Both the position numbers and the translations under genes were made by a program. This document shows, piece by piece, positions 1 through 5,108 of a stretch of 5,977 nt of DNA. The notes beneath the pieces are model-generated. The model was not told where the DNA came from and ran no database searches. It saw only the letters and a list, made by a program, of their open reading frames with translations. The stretch's first letter is position 1. Each line of letters starts with the position of its first letter. The DNA comes from Clostridiales bacterium UBA1234 (GTDB lineage Bacteria; Bacillota; Clostridia; TANB77; UBA1234): assembly GCA_002308995.1 (NCBI GenBank), contig DBWQ01000015.1, positions 1 through 5,977 of the forward strand. Reading direction: 5' to 3'.

Positions 1-194
1 GGTTTATAAAACAAAGTCAGTATGTAACAGACTTTATATATTTGGAAGATGAAAAAAATAAAGTTGACATTGAAATTAAACTTTATCATACACGGCTCAG
101 TTGTGAACAGTGTAAAGATAACATAGAAAAAACAAAAAAAACTGTGAAGGCTGCACGTTATTCTGCAGAAAAGCTTTCTAAATTATTTGCTTAG
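1..194 (+). CDS. 3' end of an unrecognised gene (partial, runs off the left edge)
   Basis: An open frame whose codons start at position 3 runs from the window edge to TAG at 192-194, giving the last 63 residues of a protein (starts FIKQSQYVTDF, ends AEKLSKLFA). The tail is rich in Lys and Glu and contains a Cys pair spaced C-x2-C (LSCEQCKDN). It ends in a probable amphipathic helix (KTKKTVKAARYSAEKLSKLFA region). There is no membrane segment in the visible part. The stop codon overlaps the ribosome-binding site of the next gene, which supports real coding and an operon with it. I do not recognise the family, and the function is unknown. That this frame is coding is inferred from the length open to the edge and the clean hand-over to the next gene. 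Confidence 0.65.
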   Translation, partial: FIKQSQYVTDFIYLEDEKNKVDIEIKLYHTRLSCEQCKDNIEKTKKTVKAARYSAEKLSKLFA

Positions 195-198
195 GAGG
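193..198 (+). promoter_or_regulatory. Shine-Dalgarno AGGAGG that fixes the start of the 77-aa gene
   Basis: A perfect AGGAGG lies 6 nt before the ATG at 205. The frame is also open from a TTG at 187, but that codon lies upstream of the SD and would translate it, so 205 is the real start. The SD overlaps the TAG (192-194) of the upstream gene, so the two are probably co-translated. Confidence 0.85.
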
Positions 199-204
199 AT
201 TATT

Positions 205-438
205 ATGGGATTTGTAAAGGGAATGATTACTGGTGTTTTGGTTGTAGCAGGAGCTGTAGTTGGTGCTGCTGTAATAGGTGTAATTAAGGATGAAAAGAAA
301 GAAAAAGAAGAAATGAAAAAGGCTGCTGAAGAAATAGATAAAGAAAATGAAGAAGATTGTAAAGCATATGAAGGTGGCATGAAGTCTTTTACAAAACATG
401 TCGGTAGAAAACTGGATAAAATGGCATCTTCGTTGTAG
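205..438 (+). CDS. Small single-pass membrane protein with charged coiled-coil tail
   Basis: This encodes 77 aa from the ATG at 205. Residues about 3-27 form one hydrophobic, Gly/Ala/Val-rich helix (GMITGVLVVAGAVVGAAVIG) with G-x3-G-like spacing that would favour helix packing. It is followed by a strongly charged Lys/Glu segment (about residues 28-55) predicted to be helical or coiled coil, and a basic C-terminus. The lone N-terminal helix without a cleavage-site pattern suggests an N-anchored protein with a cytoplasmic tail. The layout superficially resembles YtxH-like small proteins, but I see no diagnostic motif and make no family call. It follows the partial upstream gene by 10 nt and probably shares its transcript. 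The next gene has its own promoter. Function is unknown. Confidence 0.75.
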   Translation: MGFVKGMITGVLVVAGAVVGAAVIGVIKDEKKEKEEMKKAAEEIDKENEEDCKAYEGGMKSFTKHVGRKLDKMASSL

Positions 439-451
439 TTATTATTTTTTA

Positions 452-479
452 TTGAAAATACGAATCTTCGTGGTATAAT
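452..479 (+). promoter_or_regulatory. Sigma70-type promoter of the WYL-regulator operon
   Basis: A -35 box TTGAAA (452-457), a 16-nt spacer and a perfect -10 box TATAAT (474-479) stand just before the regulator gene. Transcription should begin near 485-487, giving a leader of only about 14 nt before the ATG at 500. No terminator-like hairpin separates it from the 77-aa gene, so some read-through from upstream is possible. It is the only strong promoter I see before the five-gene operon and is probably its main start. Confidence 0.75.
460..471 (+). promoter_or_regulatory. Inverted repeat ACGAA-TC-TTCGT inside the promoter spacer (candidate operator)
   Basis: A perfect 5-bp-arm inverted repeat with a 2-nt centre lies between the -35 and -10 boxes of the promoter that drives the WYL regulator. 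A dimeric HTH protein bound here would block RNA polymerase. WYL regulators of defence operons (BrxR, CapW) are known to bind inverted repeats at their own promoters, so autorepression is the natural reading. The arms are short, and I see no second copy of the full palindrome in the window. Confidence 0.45.
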
Positions 480-499
480 ATATTAATCGAGAAAGTTTT

Positions 500-1480
500 A
501 TGCAGCCAAAAGAAAAAATTGTTCTCCTACATCGTATAAGCCAAATTGATGATATCATCCGCAGAGGAAACTATCCAAGTGCGTCACAAATTGCAAAAGA
601 ACTTGGCGTTAGTTTGCGTACAATAAACCGCGACCTGGATGTAATCCGTGATTATTATTATGCACCACTGGAATATGATCAGACAAGACGTGGCTGGTAC
701 TATAAAGATCCCAATTTTTTTATCAAATACATCCAGCTTGAAGAAGGTGAACTTTTTAGCCTTGCTTTGTTTGATACCCTTCTTATGCAGTACAAAAATA
801 CTCCACTGGAAGGAAAACTAAGTTCAGTCTTCGAAAAAATCCGTAAAAGTTTACCATCAGAAGTTTCTATAGATTCCCGTTTCCTGGATGAAAGCTTGAC
901 TTATATTCCAGATGCTTTAGCACCAATTAAGGAAGAAGTTTTCGACTCTGTTTTTTCCGGAGTAAAGAAAAAAGTGACTATATCTTTTGAGTACAAGCCC
1001 TTGCAAAAAACAACTTATATGGAACGAAAAATCGATCCATATCACATAATCTGTCAGCGTAGTAACTGGTATGTTATTGGTTTCTGTCATCTAAAAAGTG
1101 AAGTCAGAATTTTCAGCTTTTCACGAATACAGAATATCCAACTTACAAGAGAAAAGTTTGAAATCCCAAAAGATTTTAATGCTAAAGACTATGTGGATAA
1201 AACCATGGGTGTCTGGCTCAGTGCAAAAACCAAATATAAAGTAAAGCTTCTCTTCAGTTCTGAAATTGGAACCTTTGCAGCAGAACACATCTGGCATGAA
1301 GGTCAGTCTGTAGAACAGAAAGAAGATGGTTCTGTTGTTGTTTCTTTTGAGACAACACAGCTTCCGGAAGTAAAACGCCTTGTTTTGGGGCAAGGTAGGA
1401 CTGTGAAGGTGTTGGAGCCAAAAGATCTGGTGGAGCAAATTCGTGAAGAAGTTGATGCTATAAAAAAAATATATAAATAA
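500..1480 (+). CDS. WYL-domain transcriptional regulator (wHTH-WYL-WCX)
   Basis: This 326-aa protein is a DNA-binding regulator, probably sensing a ligand (WYL domains are linked to nucleotide or nucleic-acid binding). Residues about 5-67 are a DeoR/HTH_11-type winged helix: the recognition helix is near SLRTINRDLDVIR (38-50) and the wing ends in RRGWYY (63-68). A helical linker (about 75-140) follows. The WYL domain spans about 142-215, with the signature NWYVIGFCHL (189-198) and FSFSRI (205-210) in the usual places. The C-terminal WCX-like region is about 245-323. Length and order match full-length family members. The start has only a weak SD (GAGAAAG, 489-495) and follows a very short leader. 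It is the first gene of the operon, 15 nt before the nuclease-like gene, and probably regulates its own promoter. Codon use is somewhat GC-richer than the genes it leads. BrxR and CapW are analogous regulators of BREX and CBASS; specific orthology is not claimed. Confidence 0.93.
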   Translation: MQPKEKIVLLHRISQIDDIIRRGNYPSASQIAKELGVSLRTINRDLDVIRDYYYAPLEYDQTRRGWYYKDPNFFIKYIQLEEGELFSLALFDTLLMQYKNTPLEGKLSSVFEKIRKSLPSEVSIDSRFLDESLTYIPDALAPIKEEVFDSVFSGVKKKVTISFEYKPLQKTTYMERKIDPYHIICQRSNWYVIGFCHLKSEVRIFSFSRIQNIQLTREKFEIPKDFNAKDYVDKTMGVWLSAKTKYKVKLLFSSEIGTFAAEHIWHEGQSVEQKEDGSVVVSFETTQLPEVKRLVLGQGRTVKVLEPKDLVEQIREEVDAIKKIYK

Positions 1481-1495
1481 TAGGAAGGAGATTGT

Positions 1496-3205
1496 ATGTC
1501 TTATAAAAATGCTTCGTTTTGTACATTTGTGAGTCAAGTTAGTTTGGAGGATGCTCCTATAGAAGATTCGTATGAAACTATCTTTAGTCAATATGAGAAA
1601 GTAATTGTTCAGGCCTTAGTAAGCTCATTTGGATTAGATTTTTTGATTCAAGATCAGCATGGTGGTGATGTGGATACAATTCATAATGTACGTGAAATTG
1701 GAAAAGATCCCGAAATGAAATATAAAAATCAACAAAACGCAAAAGATTACGCTAATAGAGGCGACTATAATACAGGTGAATATCATGGAGATTATAGAAA
1801 TGGAGAGAGAACAAACTTCGCCAAAGCAAAACATAATAAAAGAAATGAATACTTTGAAAATGGTAATAAAGATTTTAAGGATGAATATACTGACAAAACA
1901 AATCTGGGATTTTTAGGAAAAAGCAAAAATGCGCCTTCTGATAAAAATGCTGAATTAGATCACATAGTTGAAGCAAAAGCTATACATGATGATCCGGGAC
2001 GTGTATTAGCAGAATTGGATGGTAAACAACTTGCAGACTCTCCTGAGAATTTTGCTTGGACTAATAAAAGCCTTAATGCATCAATGGGTAGTTGGGCAAA
2101 TCAACAAATGCAACAATGGGAAAAACAGTGTAAAGAAGCTAAAAAGACAGGACAACCAATGCCTCCAAAGCCAGATGTTGATATGGAAGCTTATATAAAT
2201 GCACACCCTGAACTTGATGAAACAACAAAAGCAAATATGCGTGAGCATTATAAAAAAGCGAAAAAGGCATATGATGCAAAATTAAATCGAGCATATTATA
2301 CAAGTACAAAGTTTTGGAAAGATACAGGTAAGGCAGCTGCAAAATTAGGCCTTTCAATGGGGTTACGACAAGCATTAGGTCTTGTATTTACAGAAATTTG
2401 GTTTACAGTGAAAGATGCAATAATTCAAAGCAAAAAAGATGGAAAAGCTCTTTTTGATGCAATTGCAAAAGCAGTAAAACAAGGTTTGAAGAATGCTAAG
2501 AAGAAGTTCAAAGAAATATGGGAAAAATTTATAGAAGGAGCAGTTGCTGGTATTTTATCATCATTAGTTACTACTTTAGCAAATATATTTTTCACTACTG
2601 CAAAAAATGTAATAAAAATTATTCGTGAATCTTTTGCTTCTCTTTCTCAAGCATCAAAAATCCTCTTTATCAATCCTGATAGTTATCCTTTAGGAGATAG
2701 ATTTGTAGCGGCAGCAAAAGTTTTAGCAACAGGTGCAAGTGTAATTGCAGGTTCTATGGTGAAAGAATTATTCAAAACAACGCCAATTGCTGGTATTCCA
2801 ATTATTGAAGATGTTGTCCCAACATTTTGTAGTGTTTTAGTTACAGGTATTATGAGTTGTTCATTATTATATATATTGGATCATAATGAATGTATAAAAA
2901 AGGCAATAGAAAAATTGAATTCTATTCCGGATATTGCAAACTTCAATGTAGCTTTGAATAAACAGAGTGAACTTCTTGATAGATATTTAGCAGAATTTAT
3001 GAGAATAGATTTTGATTTACTCAAGCATCAAGAGGAAGAATATTCAAATGCAGCTTTACAGCTTTCTAGTTGTAAAAATATAGAGGAAACAAATCAATGC
3101 CTTAATCTTGTTTACAAGAAATTGAATATTAAATTGCCTTGGGAAGGTTATTCTGATTTTGATTCATTCATGAACGATAAAAAATCGTCATTAACGTTTG
3201 CATGA
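1496..3205 (+). CDS. HNH-like nuclease domain fused to a hydrophobic, membrane-associated C-terminal half
   Basis: A 569-aa protein with SD AAGGAG (1485-1490) 5 nt before its ATG. The N-terminal part has a motif HGGDVDTIHNVR (55-66), which I remember as recurring before this kind of nuclease domain in uncharacterised proteins. Residues 153-166 (ELDHIVEAKAIHDD) resemble the DH core of HNH/His-Me-finger nucleases, with H156 the likely general base. Downstream Asn residues (N185, N190, N194, in PENFAWTNKSLN) sit where the family's N and metal-contact residues fall. A charged helical linker (about 200-275) follows. Hydrophobic helices come at about 283-303, 345-368, 402-422 and 428-462, then a soluble helical tail. 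The likely role is a DNA-cutting effector tethered to, or activated at, the membrane. Cleavage is inferred from the motif only. Its stop overlaps the next start (ATGA). The gene is AT-richer than the regulator gene, which may indicate transfer as a module. It could instead be a toxin with a pore-forming half. Confidence 0.8.
   Translation: MSYKNASFCTFVSQVSLEDAPIEDSYETIFSQYEKVIVQALVSSFGLDFLIQDQHGGDVDTIHNVREIGKDPEMKYKNQQNAKDYANRGDYNTGEYHGDYRNGERTNFAKAKHNKRNEYFENGNKDFKDEYTDKTNLGFLGKSKNAPSDKNAELDHIVEAKAIHDDPGRVLAELDGKQLADSPENFAWTNKSLNASMGSWANQQMQQWEKQCKEAKKTGQPMPPKPDVDMEAYINAHPELDETTKANMREHYKKAKKAYDAKLNRAYYTSTKFWKDTGKAAAKLGLSMGLRQALGLVFTEIWFTVKDAIIQSKKDGKALFDAIAKAVKQGLKNAKKKFKEIWEKFIEGAVAGILSSLVTTLANIFFTTAKNVIKIIRESFASLSQASKILFINPDSYPLGDRFVAAAKVLATGASVIAGSMVKELFKTTPIAGIPIIEDVVPTFCSVLVTGIMSCSLLYILDHNECIKKAIEKLNSIPDIANFNVALNKQSELLDRYLAEFMRIDFDLLKHQEEEYSNAALQLSSCKNIEETNQCLNLVYKKLNIKLPWEGYSDFDSFMNDKKSSLTFA
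3170..3191 (+). other. Small hairpin just upstream of the SD-less YkgJ-like start
   Basis: ATG (3170-3172) and ACGAT (3174-3178) pair with ATCGT (3184-3188) and CAT (3189-3191) around an AAAAA loop. This gives eight pairs with one bulged A at 3173. It lies inside the end of the nuclease-like gene and ends 10 nt before the start of the next gene, where no AGGAGG-like site is present. Ribosomes finishing the upstream gene would melt it, which fits strict translational coupling. It is AT-rich and could be chance. Confidence 0.3.
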
Positions 3206-3483
3206 TGTTTAATTGTGATAAGTGTGGGCTTTGTTGCTCGAATATAGGTGGTATAGAATTATACAAAGATTTAGATAGGGGCGATGGTGTTTGTAAATAT
3301 TTGAAAGATAATTTGTGTTCAATTTATGAAAATCGTCCTCTTCTTTGTCGTATAGATGATAGTTGGAAACAATTCTATTCTTCAGAAATGAGTTTAGAAT
3401 GTTTTTATGAATTAAATTATAAAGGATGCAAAAAATTAAAAGAACAAAAAAGGAGGTTGAAAAATGTTCTTAAATTTTCTTAA
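3202..3483 (+). CDS. YkgJ-family cysteine-cluster protein (putative Zn/Fe-binding)
   Basis: 93 aa with the family pattern C5-x2-C8-x2-C11-C12, then C31, C39, the motif IYENRPLLCR (41-50, with C49), and later C67 and C76. This C-x2-C-x2-CC with C-x5-Y/F-x2-RP-x2-CR arrangement defines the YkgJ/UPF0153 cysteine-cluster family, which is thought to bind zinc or an iron-sulfur cluster. The biochemical role of the family is not settled. At 93 aa it is a short, single-domain version. There is no signal peptide or membrane helix, so it is probably cytoplasmic. Two adjacent ATGs (3202 and 3205) are possible starts; 3202 overlaps the upstream TGA (ATGA). No SD is visible, so translation probably depends on the gene before it. 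The last 20 nt overlap the TerB-like gene and contain its start. It may sense redox or metal state for the module, or mature a partner; both are inferences. Confidence 0.88.
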   Translation: MMFNCDKCGLCCSNIGGIELYKDLDRGDGVCKYLKDNLCSIYENRPLLCRIDDSWKQFYSSEMSLECFYELNYKGCKKLKEQKRRLKNVLKFS

Positions 3484-3874
3484 TAGTGAAGAAAAAACTA
3501 CTTTCTTAAAATTGGCAATATCTGTTATTCAGGCAGATGGAAAGCTAGAGGAATCTGAAAAAGCATATATAAGTGATTATGCTAGAGAAATGGGAATCAA
3601 TGAAATTGATTTAAATGAAAAGATTGATCCTTTACCATTAGCAGAAAAAATTGGAGTTAATTCTACCGATTTTGTAAAAAGAGTTTTCTTATTAGAGTTA
3701 TTGGCATGTGCTAAAGCAGATGGTGATTTTGCTGATACAGAGAAAGCTTTAATAAATTCTTTTGTTAAAGCATTTAAGATGGCAGATTCTTCTCTAAAAA
3801 AATGTCTTTCATTATTAGATGAATATATGGAAATATCGACTAAATTAATGTCTTTTGTTAAGGAGGGAGAATAA
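3464..3874 (+). CDS. TerB-like protein with two acidic ADG repeats
   Basis: 136 aa, all helical. It contains two equivalent helix-loop units: AISVIQADGKLEESEKAYI (18-36) and LLACAKADGDFADTEKALI (79-97). The paired ADG-x4-x-E motifs (ADG at 24-26 with E32, ADG at 85-87 with E93) are the hallmark of the TerB/DjlA N-terminal fold, whose acidic residues can bind a divalent metal. TerB-like domains occur in tellurite-resistance loci and in several phage-defence operons (for example Shango), usually next to membrane or nucleic-acid-processing partners. A strong SD (AGGAGG, 3451-3456) lies 7 nt before the ATG. The start is inside the preceding gene (20-nt overlap), and the stop shares one base with the next start (TAATG). 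There is no membrane segment. It is likely an adaptor or metal/membrane-stress sensor for its neighbours. No wider ter cluster is visible, so actual tellurite resistance is not implied. Confidence 0.85.
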   Translation: MFLNFLNSEEKTTFLKLAISVIQADGKLEESEKAYISDYAREMGINEIDLNEKIDPLPLAEKIGVNSTDFVKRVFLLELLACAKADGDFADTEKALINSFVKAFKMADSSLKKCLSLLDEYMEISTKLMSFVKEGE

Positions 3875-4944
3875 TGCCATTACCTTTTATTGTAGGTGCT
3901 ATAGCAGCTATCGCAGGTGCTGGAGGAATTGGGGCCGGAATTCATGGTGGCGTCAAAATGAAACAAGCTAGTGATACGGTAAAAGCAGCACAAAAAAGAA
4001 ATGAAGAGAATATTGAAAAGCTTGAAATTTCAAATAAAAAAACGATGCAAATAATGGATATTTTAGGAAAACATGAAATGGAGATTATTTCATCATTCAA
4101 AAGATTTTCAACAGCATTTGAAAAAATTAAAAATCCACCAAGTTTTGCTGAAATAAAGAAAGATGGAATTACTCTTTCTGTTTTTACCCCAAAAGAGGTA
4201 AAAGATGCAGCTGTCGGTGCTAGTGTACTTTTAGGAGGTCTTGGTGGTGCAGCTCTAGGAACTGCAGGAGGTTTTGCCGCCGCAGGTGGTACAACAGCCG
4301 CTGTAATGGCTTTAGGAACAGCTTCTACTGGGACAGCCATAGCATCTCTTAGTGGGGCAGCCGCAACTAATGCAACTCTTGCTGCATTAGGTGGCGGATC
4401 GTTAGCAGCTGGTGGTGGAGGTGTCGCTCTTGGCACTGCTGTTTTGGGTGGCGCAACCTTAGGAGTTGGACTTCTGATAGGTGGTATTATCTTTAGTGTT
4501 GCTGGTTCTAGTGTGTCAAATAAGGCTGAAAAAGCTTGGGATCAAATGCTTGAAAATGAAAATAAAATTAACTCAATTTGTGATTATCTAGATAAACTTG
4601 GCCAGATAGCATCTTCCTTTGACTTAGCTTTAAAGAAAGTCGAGAAAGTATATTTAAATTATCTAACAAGATTGGAATATGCAATAGATGAGCAATTTAA
4701 AAAGAAATCATTTTTTGCTAAATTATTTTCAAAAAAAGTAGATTATAGAAAGTTTTCTGATGAACAAAAAATCATAACAGAAAATGTGGTTCTTCTGGTA
4801 GGACTTTTATATCAAATGTGTAAAGTTCAGCTTGTTGAAAAATCTGGGGATGAGGAAGAAATTAATACAATAAATGAGGAAGAAGTGAGCTCTCAAATTG
4901 AACAGTCAGAGAGTACATTACAGAGGCTTGATTTTGCAGCTTAA
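3874..4944 (+). CDS. Gly/Ala-rich membrane-inserting protein flanked by helical arms, possibly pore-forming
   Basis: 356 aa with SD AGGAGG (3861-3866) 7 nt before the ATG. Residues 4-27 are a short Gly/Ala hydrophobic stretch. About 29-90 is a charged helical, likely coiled-coil arm. About 112-212 is a long, nearly uncharged Gly/Ala-rich core with repeated small-x-x-small patterns (for example GGLGGAALGTAGG, GGGSLAAGGGGVALGTAVLGG) ending in a clear membrane helix (199-211). About 215-320 is a second helical arm with a basic patch (KKKSFFAKLFSKK), and the C-terminus is acidic. The ATNATLAALGGGSLAAGGGG stretch is one I remember from many uncharacterised bacterial proteins, but I cannot name the family. 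A hydrophobic core between long helices recalls alpha-pore-forming toxins (the ClyA/HBL type). That is an architectural analogy, not homology. It is the last gene of the operon and a plausible membrane effector or anchor. Confidence 0.82.
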   Translation: MPLPFIVGAIAAIAGAGGIGAGIHGGVKMKQASDTVKAAQKRNEENIEKLEISNKKTMQIMDILGKHEMEIISSFKRFSTAFEKIKNPPSFAEIKKDGITLSVFTPKEVKDAAVGASVLLGGLGGAALGTAGGFAAAGGTTAAVMALGTASTGTAIASLSGAAATNATLAALGGGSLAAGGGGVALGTAVLGGATLGVGLLIGGIIFSVAGSSVSNKAEKAWDQMLENENKINSICDYLDKLGQIASSFDLALKKVEKVYLNYLTRLEYAIDEQFKKKSFFAKLFSKKVDYRKFSDEQKIITENVVLLVGLLYQMCKVQLVEKSGDEEEINTINEEEVSSQIEQSESTLQRLDFAA

Positions 4945-4951
4945 GATATTC

Positions 4952-4987
4952 GTTTGAACTTCATATTAAATTCCTACTGTTGTAGAT
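4952..4987 (+). repeat. Solitary Cas12a (type V-A)-type CRISPR direct repeat
   Basis: The last 19 nt, AATTCCTACTGTTGTAGAT, match the Cas12a repeat core AATTTCTACTGTTGTAGAT (known from Francisella-type arrays) at 18 of 19 positions. The 4-bp stem CTAC/GTAG and the TGTT loop are kept; the T-to-C change breaks the fifth, lower stem pair (UCUAC becomes CCUAC). Counting 36 nt back, the usual repeat length, the element begins GTTTGA, a common kind of 5' end for type V-A repeats. It is in the same orientation as the operon and begins 7 nt after its stop. There is no second copy on either strand, so this is not an array. It may be a relic of one, or the handle of a single crRNA-like RNA whose guide would start at 4988 (ATAAAAAGCAGGTGTTGCGG). 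No convincing promoter of its own is visible. Confidence 0.6.
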
Positions 4988-4994
4988 ATAAAAA

Positions 4995-5087
4995 GCAGGT
5001 GTTGCGGGCGGCGGCTGAGCCCGCTAGAAGGGGTAGCGTAAGACCGCTTTGCGGGCTGGAGCGAGGGGAAGGCTTTCACCTCCTTTT
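4995..5087 (+). repeat. GC-rich structured intergenic element
   Basis: 55 of the 80 bases at 5004-5083 are G or C, in sharp contrast to the AT-rich genes around it. It has three local hairpins: GCGGGC (5004-5009) with GCCCGC (5019-5024); AGACCGC (5041-5047) with GCGGGCT (5051-5057), with one A-G mismatch; and the terminator-like stem at 5063-5082. AGCCCGC (5018-5024) can also pair perfectly with GCGGGCT (5051-5057), so the first two folds compete with a long-range one. No ORF of note crosses it. It looks like a dispersed REP-type intergenic repeat of the host genome, but one window cannot show copy number. It could also be a small structured RNA. Confidence 0.55.
5063..5087 (+). terminator. 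Probable Rho-independent terminator of the operon
   Basis: GAGG (5063-5066) and GAA (5068-5070) pair with TTC (5075-5077) and CCTC (5079-5082) around the loop GGCT, with one G-A mismatch (5067/5078). The stem is followed by C and TTTT (5084-5087). The stem is only seven pairs and the U-tract is short, so efficiency may be moderate. It is the only hairpin-plus-U-tract between the operon and the next gene. Confidence 0.45.
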
Positions 5088-5108
5088 ACTTAATTGAGAT
5101 TCTAAAAA

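Noticed and set aside
187..204. TTG start extending the 77-aa protein to 83 aa
   Set aside because: It lies upstream of and overlaps the AGGAGG ribosome-binding site, and the added residues (LRRII) are simply the translated SD.
1452..1477. Internal promoter before the nuclease-like gene (TTGATG ... TATAAA)
   Set aside because: The spacer is only 14 nt and the region is simply AT-rich coding sequence. The 15-nt gap supports co-transcription with the regulator.
1121..1591. 156-aa minus-strand ORF
   Set aside because: It lies antisense across the end of the WYL gene and the start of the nuclease-like gene. Its product is Phe/Ile/Leu-rich as expected of a shadow, with no domain.
3942..4436. 164-aa minus-strand ORF rich in Ala and Pro
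   Set aside because: It is the antisense shadow of the Gly/Ala-rich core of the 356-aa protein. It has no ribosome-binding site and low-complexity composition.
4980..5030. A target in this window for the putative crRNA-like guide
   Set aside because: By eye only short A-rich matches (for example AAAAAGC near 4530 and 5768) occur, without a TTTV PAM and an extended seed, so no target is claimed.
4952..5090. A CRISPR array
   Set aside because: Only one repeat is present on either strand. Sequence at one repeat-plus-spacer distance on each side is coding DNA or the GC-rich element, so only a solitary repeat is called.
5051..5090. 3' end of a 16S rRNA gene (CACCTCCTTT tail)
   Set aside because: Only the anti-SD-like tail matches. 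The conserved helix sequence that should precede it (GTAACCG...GGATCACC) is not there, and no rRNA body lies upstream.
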